Shown piece after piece: positions 23,393 through 32,600 of a stretch of DNA of 64,000 bases. Position numbers and translations under genes: made by a program. Each line of letters begins with the position of its first letter. The stretch's first letter is position 1. The notes beneath the pieces were generated by a model. It searched no databases, was not told the origin of the DNA, and worked only from the letters and a program-made list of their open reading frames with translations. Source of the stretch: Terriglobia bacterium (GTDB lineage Bacteria > Acidobacteriota > UBA6911); assembly GCA_020072565.1 (NCBI GenBank), contig JAIQGI010000024.1:1-64000 (forward strand), given 5' to 3'.

Positions 23393-26032
23393 TCATTCAT
23401 ATCGCAATGCGACGACGGGATCGATCTTTGTTGTGCGACGGGCGGGAACATAGCTTGCCATGAACGACACCGCGGCGATCAACAAGGCGACACCCGCAAA
23501 TGTCGCCGGGTCTGTGGCCGTCACGCCAAACAACATGCTCGCAATCACGCGCGTCAGCCCGAAGGCGCCGGCCAAACCCAGCGCCAGCCCGACCAATGCC
23601 AGCCGGGCACCCTGCCCGACAACCATCCCTACGATTTCGCTTCGTTCCGCTCCCAGCGCCATTCGAATGCCAATTTCATGCGTGCGCTGGCTCACGGACT
23701 CGGAAATGACGCCGTACGCTCCCACTGTCGCCAGCAACAAGGATAGAATTGAAAAGGCGGCCAACAAGAACATATTGAATCGCCTCTGCGCCACCGATTG
23801 GGCAACGACGTCCGTCATTGCGGCAACGTCGGTTACAGGCACTTTCGAGTCCAACTCCCAGAGCTGGTTCTTCAACGCTGGTACAATCTTCATGGGATCC
23901 GTGGTCGTGCGAACGACGAGCTTCAAATATCCGATCGGCCACTGCGCATAAGAGAAATAGAGCTGCGGCTGGTCCCCCATATCCAATCCAAACTGCTTTG
24001 AGTTGGCCAGCACTCCCACCACTGTCCTCCAGGGGCCTGCATCTCCGGCCAACACTCCGGCCAGTTTGAGACTCCTGCCGATGGGGTCGTGCTTGCCCCA
24101 AAGCCGCTGCGCGAGCGCGTCATTGATAATCACTACCTGGGGCGCCCCCTGCCGGTCCTTTTCCGTAAATGAGCGGCCGCGCAGAAGCTGAAGCCCCATG
24201 GCACGGAAATAGTCCGGGGTGACGGCGTCCAATGGAATCATCATCGGTTGTGATTCATCGCGGTCTTTTGCCTGCAGCTGAATTGCCATTTGAACCCCAG
24301 TCGTGGGGACTGCGGTCGTCGCTCCCGCGGCTACGATTCCAGGCACGGATCGCATCCTCTGCAGGAGTTCCTGATAGAAGGCGATTTTCTGGTGGCGATC
24401 GGAATATCTGGATGCGGGCAGGCTCAGATCCATGGTCAGCACGTTATCCATGTCGAAGCCACGGTCCACTCCGAGGAGCCGCGAGAGGCTGCGCCCCATC
24501 AGTCCGGCGCCTATCAGCAGTATCACGGCGAGAGCGATTTCGACGACCACCAGGAAATTCCGAAGTCGTCGGTGGCTGGGCGCGCCCGCAACTGTTCGCA
24601 CGTCCTCTTTTAGCGTTTCTACCAGCCTTAGCCGCGATGCCCGCACCGCAGGCAGCAACCCGAAAAGCAGTCCGGTAAGCAAGCTGGCAGCCAGCGTGAA
24701 GACAAGCACCGGCCGGTTCAACGCTACCGCATCGAGCCGGTTTAGCTCCGGTGGCCGAAGGCCAACCAACAGGCTCATAATCCAAACGGCGACCAGAACT
24801 CCAAGAGCGCCGCCTGCGAAGCTCAGGATGAAGCTTTCCATCAACTGTTGGCGGATGAGCCGGAGGCGGGTTGCGCCCAGAGCGGCACGGATGGCCAGAT
24901 CCTTGCCACACAGGTTCGCGCGGGCGAGCTGCAGGTTGGCGACATTGGCGCACGCAATCAGCAGAACGCAGCCCACGGCCCCGAGGAGAACAAGCAGGGC
25001 TGTGCGGAGATCTTTGATATCCCTTTCCTGCAGGGGAGTGAGATCGGTGCTCCAGGCCCCGGTTTCCTTGGAAGACGCCGGTACTGTTCGCCGCCCGATG
25101 GCTTGAATCTCCGCGCGCGCCTGCTGCAGCGTTGTTCTCTCGCTCAAACGGGCGATGCAGCTGAGATTGCTCGCTCCTCTATCCCTCTTCGATCCCAGCG
25201 CCAGGGGCAGCCACACCTGAGTGCCTTTGGACGGAAAATTGAAATCCGGGGGCATCACACCCACGATCGTGTAACTCTTATCCTCGAGCGGCAGGCTCTT
25301 GCCAATGATATCCTGTTCACCTCCATATAGCTTCTGCCAGAGGCCGTGACTGACCACGGCGACTGGGGGACCTCCGGGCTGGTCCTCTTCAGAAAGGAAC
25401 GTCCGGCCGAGCGCCGGCGCTACACCCAGCGTCGAAAAAATATTCCATGTGGTGGAGGCCCCTACGATCGCCTGGGATTCTTTTTCCCGGGTCAATACGA
25501 GATTCAGCCCTTGATAGGCCGCAACATCGGCCAGAGTCCGGCTCAATTCCTTCAGATCGAAATACGCTCCGGCAGATATAGGCGTACGGGACCAGCCGCG
25601 CTGTATCGAGCTCGTCGAAATATCCACCAGGCGCTCGGGCGCCGCGTAGGGCAACGGCATCAGGATATGGGCGTACACGACGCTGAAGATCGCGGAGTTG
25701 GCGCCAATGGCCAACGCGAGAGTAAGCACGGCGGCGATAGTAAAGCCCGGATTCTTGCGCAGGGTGCGGGTGCCATGTCGCAGGTCCTGCCATGATTCGT
25801 GAAGCCACCGGACCCCGCGAGTCTCCCGGCACTCTTCTTTGACCTGTTCGACCCCTCCAAACATGCGCAGCGCGGCATAGCGCGCCTGCTCGGCGTTCAT
25901 TCCGCGCTCCAGGTTTGCCGCGATCTGCATCTCGAGGTGAAAATGCAGCTCGTCTCTCATCTCCCGCTCCGCTCGATTTTTACCGAACAATGCGCGCAAT
26001 CGAATCCAGAATCCCTTTATCTGCATTGTCAT
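23393..26032 (-). CDS. ADOP-type MacB/FtsX ABC transporter permease
   Basis: 879 residues from the ATG at 26032 (GGAAGGAA upstream). The short N-terminal cap (R-E-M-R-D-E-L-H-F-H-L-E-M) is typical of the Acidobacterial duplicated orphan permeases. The first membrane helix is near residue 90 (I-A-A-V-L-T-L-A-L-A-I-G-A-N-S-A-I-F-S-V-V), followed by a MacB periplasmic core domain, an FtsX block, a second core domain and a final FtsX block ending A-R-R-T-T-K-I-D-P-V-V-A-L-R-Y-E. No ATPase gene is adjacent, as usual for these orphan permeases. They are thought to couple ATP use to efflux or envelope mechanics. The start overlaps the PadR stop by ATGA. The frame is intact. Confidence 0.85.
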   Translation of the reverse strand: MTMQIKGFWIRLRALFGKNRAEREMRDELHFHLEMQIAANLERGMNAEQARYAALRMFGGVEQVKEECRETRGVRWLHESWQDLRHGTRTLRKNPGFTIAAVLTLALAIGANSAIFSVVYAHILMPLPYAAPERLVDISTSSIQRGWSRTPISAGAYFDLKELSRTLADVAAYQGLNLVLTREKESQAIVGASTTWNIFSTLGVAPALGRTFLSEEDQPGGPPVAVVSHGLWQKLYGGEQDIIGKSLPLEDKSYTIVGVMPPDFNFPSKGTQVWLPLALGSKRDRGASNLSCIARLSERTTLQQARAEIQAIGRRTVPASSKETGAWSTDLTPLQERDIKDLRTALLVLLGAVGCVLLIACANVANLQLARANLCGKDLAIRAALGATRLRLIRQQLMESFILSFAGGALGVLVAVWIMSLLVGLRPPELNRLDAVALNRPVLVFTLAASLLTGLLFGLLPAVRASRLRLVETLKEDVRTVAGAPSHRRLRNFLVVVEIALAVILLIGAGLMGRSLSRLLGVDRGFDMDNVLTMDLSLPASRYSDRHQKIAFYQELLQRMRSVPGIVAAGATTAVPTTGVQMAIQLQAKDRDESQPMMIPLDAVTPDYFRAMGLQLLRGRSFTEKDRQGAPQVVIINDALAQRLWGKHDPIGRSLKLAGVLAGDAGPWRTVVGVLANSKQFGLDMGDQPQLYFSYAQWPIGYLKLVVRTTTDPMKIVPALKNQLWELDSKVPVTDVAAMTDVVAQSVAQRRFNMFLLAAFSILSLLLATVGAYGVISESVSQRTHEIGIRMALGAERSEIVGMVVGQGARLALVGLALGLAGAFGLTRVIASMLFGVTATDPATFAGVALLIAAVSFMASYVPARRTTKIDPVVALRYE

Positions 26033-26190
26033 TTCCTTCCGGAGAAAGCTTGTTGGACACGAGGCAGCTCTTTGGACATCTGCTGGATACGCTGCAAAAT
26101 GCCCCAACCGTGCATCGGCCCGCTCAGGAGCGTCTTCAAAATCAGGAGGTCAAGCGTGCCTTGCAACAGGTCAACCCTGGCTTCGCTCAT
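26029..26190 (-). CDS. Shortened PadR-family regulator (53 residues)
   Basis: The start M-S-E-A-R-V-D-L-L-Q-G-T-L-D-L-L-I-L-K-T-L-L-S-G-P-M-H-G-W-G-I-L-Q-R-I-Q-Q is the normal first half of a PadR winged helix. After R-V-Q-Q the family would continue G-S-L-Y-P-A-L-H-R-L-E. Here six residues (A-F-S-G-R-K) and a stop follow. The stop overlaps the ADOP start by ATGA, the arrangement expected of an intact PadR-ADOP pair. So an internal deletion seems to have removed the wing and dimerisation helix while keeping the coupled end. It has a strong AGGAGGGAGC ribosome site. Loss of repression of the permease is a likely consequence. Confidence 0.65.
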   Translation of the reverse strand: MSEARVDLLQGTLDLLILKTLLSGPMHGWGILQRIQQMSKELPRVQQAFSGRK

Positions 26191-26369
26191 GCTCCCTCCT
26201 AGATATTCGACAAGTGCGCTCAGAGTAGCCTGTGACTTGTAGAATGTCAAGGGGAAATCGGGAAGGTGACAGTCCGGCCCGGCTCGTCGTACAATCCTCC
26301 CCGACATCGGCCGTGTGCGGCTCGTGGGCTGCAGCGATCTCGTTCCGGACCAAATCAAAAGGAGCGTCC

Positions 26370-29051
26370 ATGAAGCGATCATTCGGGTTCGCAATATTCT
26401 CGAGCAGGGTCCCCTTCTGCCGTTACTTGCTGGCAGGCGTGGCACTGATCCTGTGGCAGGTATCGGTCCCCGGTGCAGTACAGACGCAATCTGCGCCCAG
26501 AGAACGGATCTCCTTCAATGCGGACTGGCGGTTCACCAAGGACGATCCGAAGGAGGCCGCCGGCAAGCTCGCCTACAGCAACATCAAAGATTGGGCTACG
26601 ACTACCGGCGCGGATTTCACCAAGGATACTAATGTGGCCGGCAAAAAGCGGCCCGCCGGCAATCTCGGCGCCGACGTCGTGTACACAAAGCCGGAATTCG
26701 ATGACAAGGGGTGGCGGCCTCTGAGCCTTCCGCATGATTGGGGTATCGAAGGCCCGTTCAAGCAGGAGTACTCGGGAAGTACCGGCCGGCTCCCGTGGTT
26801 TGGAGTAGGTTGGTATCGCAAGCACTTCAATGTGCCGGAGGGCGACCAGGGCCGGCAGCTTTATCTTGATGTGGATGGGGCGATGGCATACGCCAATGTT
26901 TGGCTCAATGGCCAGTACGTGGGCGGATGGCCGTACGGATATGCATCGTGGCGGGTCGATTTGTCGCCCTACGTGAAGTTCGGGGCAGAAAATGTGATTG
27001 CCATCCGCCTGGACAACCCGCCGGATTCTTCCCGTTGGTATCCGGGAGGCGGGATATTCCGCAATGTCTGGCTGATCAAAGCCTCGCCTGTGCACGTGGC
27101 CCAATGGGGCGTATACGTGACCACGCCCGATGCGGCCAAAACAGTCGCCACCGCGAACGTGCGGGTCACCGTGGACAACCGGGGCGAGTTCGGCGCGGAC
27201 GTGAAGCTGCGATCGACAATCTACGCGATCACCTCTGACGGGCGCAAAGCCGACAAGCCCGAGGCAACGTCCTCGCCCGTTACCCTGCAGGTGGCCGCCG
27301 GGGCCAGTGCCACGGCATCTCTTACCTCTACGATCCCGAATCGTGTGCTGTGGACCATGCAGAAGCCCAGCCTCTATGCCGCAGTCGTAGCCGTGGAACA
27401 GGCGGGCAAGAACGTCGATACCTATGAAACCACCTTCGGAATCCGGTCCATCCAGTTTGATCCGGAAAAGGGTTTCCTGCTCAACGGTGAGAAGATCAAG
27501 TTTCAGGGTGTCTGCGATCACCACGACCTCGGGGCACTCGGCACCGTCATCAACTTTCGAGCCCTCCAGCGGCAGCTCGATCTGCTCAAGGAGATGGGAA
27601 CCAACGCCATCCGCACCAGCCACAATCCGCCGGCGCCGGAGCTGCTCGATCTGTGCGATCGCATGGGATTCGTCGTGATGGACGAGGCCTTCGATACCTG
27701 GCGCCGGCCGAAGACGCGCAACGACTACAACCTGCTCTTCGACGATTGGCACGAGAAGGACATGCGCGCGCTTGTCCGGCGAGACCGCAATCACCCATCC
27801 GTTATACTCTGGAGCCTCGGCAACGAGGTCGCCGAACAGGGCATGGGTGATCCCGGCGCCGCGATCGCGGCGGAACTCGCGCGCATCGTGCACGAGGAGG
27901 ATCCTACGCGGCCGACGACCTCGGCCTGCAACAGCGCCCGGCCCGGCAGTCCTTTCGCCGCGGCGATCGACGCCATCGGGATCAACTACCAGGGCTCCCG
28001 TCCTTCGCAGTCGCAGCCTTACGGGAACTACCTTCAATTCCACCAGAGCTTCCCGAACGTATTCGTGTACGGGGCCGAGACGGCATCCACCATCAGCTCG
28101 CGCGGCGATTACACGTTTCCGGTCGCCGCGTTTCCCGGTGCGATCTCCGGCGGCAGGGCGCAAGGCGCTGATGCCGCTACTCCCCCTGGACAGGATGTCA
28201 CCCGCCACCAGATGAGCTCGTACGACCTCTACTATCCGAGCTGGGCCACCTCGCCGGATACTGAATTCGCCGCTCAGGATCGTTTCCCGTTCGTAGGCGG
28301 CGAGTTCGTCTGGACCGGCTGGGATTATCTGGGCGAGCCCACACCGTGGGGCGGACGCAATGATCCATCCCGCAGCTCCTATTTCGGGATCCTCGACCTG
28401 GCCGGATTCAAGAAGGACAGGTTCTACATCTATCAGGCCCGCTGGCGGCCTGACCTGCCGATGGCCCACATCCTGCCACATTGGAACTGGCCGGAGCGGG
28501 CAGGCCAGGTCACGCCCGTGCACGTATATACTTCGGGCGACGCGGCGGAGTTGTTCCTTAATGGCAAGTCCTTGGGCAAAAAGACCAAGGGCCAGTACGA
28601 ATACCGCCTCCGCTGGGATGACGTGACGTATGAGCCGGGCGAGCTCAGGGCCGTGGCCTACAAAAACGGCAAGGCCTGGGCCCGTGACGTGGTGAGGACC
28701 ACTGGCCCAGCGGTCAAGCTTCTGATGCAGGCGGATCGGACCGCGATCGCGGCAGACGGACAGGACCTCTCGTTCGTCACCATCTCTATTACGGACAAGG
28801 ACAATCTGCTCGTGCCGCGCTCCAAGAACCGGATCCGTCTTTCCGTCGAGGGGCCGGGAGAGATCGTTGCCACGGATAACGGCGATGCGACCAGCTTTGA
28901 TTCCTTCCAATCCAAGGAGCGCGACGCGTTCAACGGTCTCTGCCTTGCGATTGTGGCGTTCAAGCCGGGTCAGTCGGGAACAATCACCATAAAGACCGAA
29001 TCCGAGGGCCTCAAGGCCACGACGATCACGCTCCGCAGCCGACGGAGGTAG
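26370..29051 (+). CDS. GH2-family beta-galactosidase-like glycoside hydrolase, secreted
   Basis: 893 residues, ATG at 26370 after AAAAGGAGCGTCC. A Sec signal (YLLAGVALILWQVSVPGAVQ) reaches about residue 38. A sugar-binding jelly roll (about 45-270), an Ig-like domain (270-390), the TIM barrel (390-690) and C-terminal Big/DUF4982-like domains (700-893) follow. The acid/base is Glu486 in S-L-G-N-E-V and the nucleophile Glu570 in Y-G-A-E-T-A-S. H-D-W-G-I-E-G-P and R-T-S-H-N-P-P are GH2 hallmarks. It removes beta-linked galactose or a related sugar from oligosaccharides in the periplasm or outside. It is divergent from the ADOP genes and shares their upstream region. Confidence 0.85.
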   Translation: MKRSFGFAIFSSRVPFCRYLLAGVALILWQVSVPGAVQTQSAPRERISFNADWRFTKDDPKEAAGKLAYSNIKDWATTTGADFTKDTNVAGKKRPAGNLGADVVYTKPEFDDKGWRPLSLPHDWGIEGPFKQEYSGSTGRLPWFGVGWYRKHFNVPEGDQGRQLYLDVDGAMAYANVWLNGQYVGGWPYGYASWRVDLSPYVKFGAENVIAIRLDNPPDSSRWYPGGGIFRNVWLIKASPVHVAQWGVYVTTPDAAKTVATANVRVTVDNRGEFGADVKLRSTIYAITSDGRKADKPEATSSPVTLQVAAGASATASLTSTIPNRVLWTMQKPSLYAAVVAVEQAGKNVDTYETTFGIRSIQFDPEKGFLLNGEKIKFQGVCDHHDLGALGTVINFRALQRQLDLLKEMGTNAIRTSHNPPAPELLDLCDRMGFVVMDEAFDTWRRPKTRNDYNLLFDDWHEKDMRALVRRDRNHPSVILWSLGNEVAEQGMGDPGAAIAAELARIVHEEDPTRPTTSACNSARPGSPFAAAIDAIGINYQGSRPSQSQPYGNYLQFHQSFPNVFVYGAETASTISSRGDYTFPVAAFPGAISGGRAQGADAATPPGQDVTRHQMSSYDLYYPSWATSPDTEFAAQDRFPFVGGEFVWTGWDYLGEPTPWGGRNDPSRSSYFGILDLAGFKKDRFYIYQARWRPDLPMAHILPHWNWPERAGQVTPVHVYTSGDAAELFLNGKSLGKKTKGQYEYRLRWDDVTYEPGELRAVAYKNGKAWARDVVRTTGPAVKLLMQADRTAIAADGQDLSFVTISITDKDNLLVPRSKNRIRLSVEGPGEIVATDNGDATSFDSFQSKERDAFNGLCLAIVAFKPGQSGTITIKTESEGLKATTITLRSRRR

Positions 29052-29085
29052 TGAGCTACCACCCCAGAGCGGGTGGCTTCAAGAA

Positions 29086-29140
29086 GCCCCCCGGATGGGG
29101 GGCAGGAGAGTAGCCCCGGGTGAGCGCAGCGAACCCGGGG
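29086..29140. terminator. Two consecutive GC hairpins after the GH2 gene
   Basis: GCCCCCC-GGAT-GGGGGGC (29086-29103) and CCCCGGGT-GAGCGCAGCGA-ACCCGGGG (29114-29140) are strong stems 35-90 bp after the stop. No T-run follows either, so they may act as mRNA 3' stabilisers or REP-like repeats as much as a factor-independent terminator. Confidence 0.4.
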
Positions 29141-29200
29141 ATGGATCCGCCATCACATAGAGCCCTGGAAGGCATGCGCGTCAAGCTAAGGGCATGAATT

Positions 29201-29399
29201 CCGGCAATACTGAAGCTGTACCCAAATTCGGCATCCTCTTCTGCCGTTATGGGTTATAATGCCCTCCGGGACGGGATTTCAGGGGACTTTGCCCCGGAAG
29301 TTGACAACGGCCCCTTATCGGAAGTAGGCGAAGACGCTGCGAGCGGGATCCTGACGAGCCCGTGATTGCTGGTTCGGCAGCTTGTTCCGCCTATCCTTC
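29201..29399 (+). repeat. R1 repeat, last copy in the window
   Basis: Complete except for a two-base loss in GTTGACAACGG (GTTGACATAACGG in other copies), which breaks the right arm of the inverted repeat, and GCTGTACCC for GCTGTTCCC. No copy occurs in the remaining 34.6 kb. It lies between the GH2 gene end and the tail of a sugar-porter gene. Confidence 0.9.
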
Positions 29400-29472
29400 A
29401 CAAGCGGGGCCGCGCCAAGGATTTCGTGGTTCGGGATTTCTGTCATTTGTGAGCGGTAGCGGCGCGACTGGC

Positions 29473-29634
29473 TCACCAGCTGGATTCGATCTCTTCGAGG
29501 GTGCGGCCTTTGGTTTCAGGGACGAAGGCCATGACAAACAGCGCGCTCACCAGGCTGAAGCCCGCGTATACCCAGAAAGCGGCAACCAGGCAGATCAGGA
29601 GTAGATAGCCGAGATTCAGCTGAGGTTTCACGAG
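29473..29634 (-). pseudogene. C-terminal fragment of an MFS sugar porter
   Basis: The minus strand reads L-G-Y-L-L-L-I-C-L-V-A-A-F-W-V-Y-A-G-F-S-L, the last membrane helix, then F-V-P-E-T-K-G-R-T-L-E-E-I-E-S-S-W and a stop. P-E-T-K-G-R-T-L-E-E-I is the C-terminal signature of the sugar porter branch of the major facilitator superfamily. The other eleven helices are missing. The GH38-like gene ends a few bases upstream in the same direction. A GTG at 29634 might allow a ~54-residue peptide, but it would not transport anything. Its presence suggests that a sugar uptake gene once followed the hydrolase. Confidence 0.75.
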
Positions 29635-29638
29635 CGAA

Positions 29639-32600
29639 TCATCTCAGTTCTGCCCGGAGCGTCACGATTCCCCAGGAGGGAACGGTTACCGGGCCGGCTA
29701 ATTTCGTGATTGGTTTTTCGCTGGTATCGCTGACCCACACATTGCGGGGCGCTGGTTCGCTCCAGGTGAGTGTGGCCTTGGCCTCACGTCCGGAGCCGCC
29801 CCAGAGCCGCACAACGATCGCCTTGCCGTCGTCGCTCGGCTTCAGCCCGGTCACAAGAACGTCGGGCGAGTCGATCTTCATTCGCGGCGCCGCAGTCGCG
29901 GGTCCGCGGGCAGCAGAAGGCAGGAGCGGCTGGCTCGCGGCGATTGCAAGGCGTGAATCCTCCACCGGGTTGTAATCGTGGTGCGGCCGCAGCAGGAATC
30001 GAAATACATGAGGCCCTTCCTGGTAAGCCCGGTAGTTCGTACCCCAGTGATTGTTCATGGCCCACGAGTAGAGCTTCTGGGTCGCCCCGACTTTTTTGCG
30101 CCACACATCCGGATTGGACTGAGAGTTGAGCAGGTTGGCCGTCAGCCCTCCGACCTGCACCAGCGGAGCATCCAGAGTCACCCAGGTTACGCCGTAACTT
30201 TCATTCGCCACATCCGCCCACCGGCCGACCGTAAACCAGTTCTTGCAGGCGCTTGGAATCTGGTCCGCGTCCGGCCTGATGACGCCGAAAGGCACCTCGA
30301 GGTGCACCTGCCCGCCGGGCACGGCAAAAGGAAAGCCGAAATTGAGGCTCTCTTTTCCCTCTTTCGAGCGGTAATCAGCAGCGGCGATCCGCTGCTTGTC
30401 GAGCGTATTGATGATCTCCACGAAGTCCTGGCCCGCAGTCAACCGCACCTCGCGCACCAGCGTGGAGCAGCCCGGAGCATCCGATTGCACCAGGAGCGAT
30501 GCCACGAGCGGACCGGTTTCCCGCACCCGGATGCGCACGGACCCGTTCCGTTTCACATCGGCGGCGTTGTCCCCCACAAAATAGAGATATTCATTCAGGG
30601 TCTGGCCGTCGGCGTTGTCGGCGAGATTCGCATCGATGCTGGTCAAGCGCAGTTCGACGATGCCGCCGGTTCGATCATCGAGCCGCACCTTCAGCAGGCC
30701 GTTGTCGAGAGTTGTCCCTTGTGCGCTGACCTTTCCCTCGGCGTACGGCGCCCCGGAAGCCAAATGGTAACGCTTCGCGGCCAGCGGCGGGACGTCGCGC
30801 GCCCACATTGCCAGCTCGCCGCTGCGCAGACGCTGGGTCGGCACAGGCTTTCCCGAGTCGTCGGTTGCACGATCCCGACCTTCCGTGAGGAACTTCGGCA
30901 ATACCACCAGTTCTGCGCGTGTCCAGGAGCATGTGTTGAAAATGTCGATCGCGTCTGGGACCGCCGCTCCCGAAGGCAGCGAAAGCGCGCGCGAAAGGAG
31001 ATCCCGAGTCTGATTGTCCGCCGTAAAGGCATACCCCTGCTTGATCGCCCACTGTTCGCGTGTCTCGCGGCGGAACGGTTCGCTGACGCTGCACCACGCC
31101 CCCCACGTATGCTCGGAGTAAAGTAGAACCTGGCGCCATGCCTCCTCAAACGCCGCCGCGGGATAGCTGGCGGGATTGAGCAGCGCCCAGAGCGCTTCGG
31201 CCTGCGTGATCCGGTCCGAACTCGCCCGGTTCATGGCCGTCTCCTGTGCGCTCGAGGCCGCGCCGTCTTCCCAGTAAGGGGTCCAGTCTCCGGCAACGCG
31301 CGGGAGTTGCGGGCCATATTTCTTTTCAAATGCGCGGAACGCCTCACTGGTGGAGCTGATCACGAAATGCGGCCAGGCGTATTCTGCATTCCAATCCTTC
31401 ACAAAGTCGCAGATGGCCGGATCAGGTTCGGCGTTGTCGCCGTGGCCGCTCCAGCGCATGTAGGCGATGTCGTAGGGATAAGCCGTTCTGTCGAGCTGGT
31501 CCTGATACATCTGCACAAAGTCCGGCGTGAGGGTAGGGATGGCATGCGACATCGCATACCCTTTGTAGGGAATCCACGCCAGCACCTGGGAACGGCCGTC
31601 GGGGCCAACCCACCAGAACGGCTTGTTTTCCCACTGGACAAGGATGTCCCCGATGCGGTCGAAATAATTGGGTGCAGTCGAGAAATAACGGATCCCCGCC
31701 TGCTCCATGGCCGGCACCAAGCCCCACGTATATCCTGGAACGTCGGAGATCATAGCGGAATCCACCAGCACACCCGCCTGTTCGGCGAGCCGCGTGCCAT
31801 ACCGGAACAAGCGGATCAGTTCCTCCGGCCGGCACAATCCGGTAAGTTCATTGAGGTACATCCCGTTGAGGGCAATCTGCCCCTGTTTGAGCGCTTCCAT
31901 GAACTCCTTGCGTTGGGCATCGCTCAGGCGCCGCAAATAGAGGTCGGCGGCCCAGAGCACCTCAACATTCCAGACAAACCGCGCGCCCGGAGGATTCGTC
32001 GCGGTCCGGCGAGCATATGCGATTCCTTTCAGAAGATTGCTGACTTGCTTGTCTTCGATCTCGGTTTGAATTTCCGTGTAGCCGATGTCGGTGTGGGAAT
32101 GCGGCAGGATATAGATTGTCGTATGGCGCACCGGTTTGAGCTCGACTTCGCGTGTCGCGAACGACTGCCCGCCGACCTCGAGGTTCAACACAAGCCTGGT
32201 ATCATGCGCCACGGCCGGTATGCTGGTTCCGAGATTGTTTACACCCTCCTTGAGCGTGGCTTGCGCGAGCGCCGTCTGATTGGCGAGGATGCGTGCGGGC
32301 ACTGGATCGCCGAAATGGCGCACGGTGCAGCGCAGCTCCTGCTCGAGGCGGCCGTCCCGTTGCTGGAGCGCGGAGTACGCTGTTACATCGGCGAAGATCG
32401 TGGAATCGGGGGGCGCCAGCTCGGTCCCGTCGGGCACTTCGAATCCAATCCAATCGTAGAGCATCCAGCTGCCCGAAATCGTGCTTATACGAATTTCGTT
32501 TTGGCCCGCCTTGAGCAGCGTCGCGGGAAAATCGAGGCTGAAGCGGTGAGGCGAACCGCGTTCCGGACGCCCGGAGATGGATGCATCCCCTGCGCCGGGC

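Noticed and set aside
26379-28910. Very long open frame antisense to the GH2 gene (843 codons)
   Set aside because: It mirrors the GC-rich third positions of the real gene, has no domain or ribosome site, and the plus strand shows clear GH2 catalytic motifs.
502-29399. R1 array as an integron cassette array
   Set aside because: Spacing is 1-8 kb with several genes in both directions between copies, no attC-type R and L boxes are recognisable, and no IntI gene is present.
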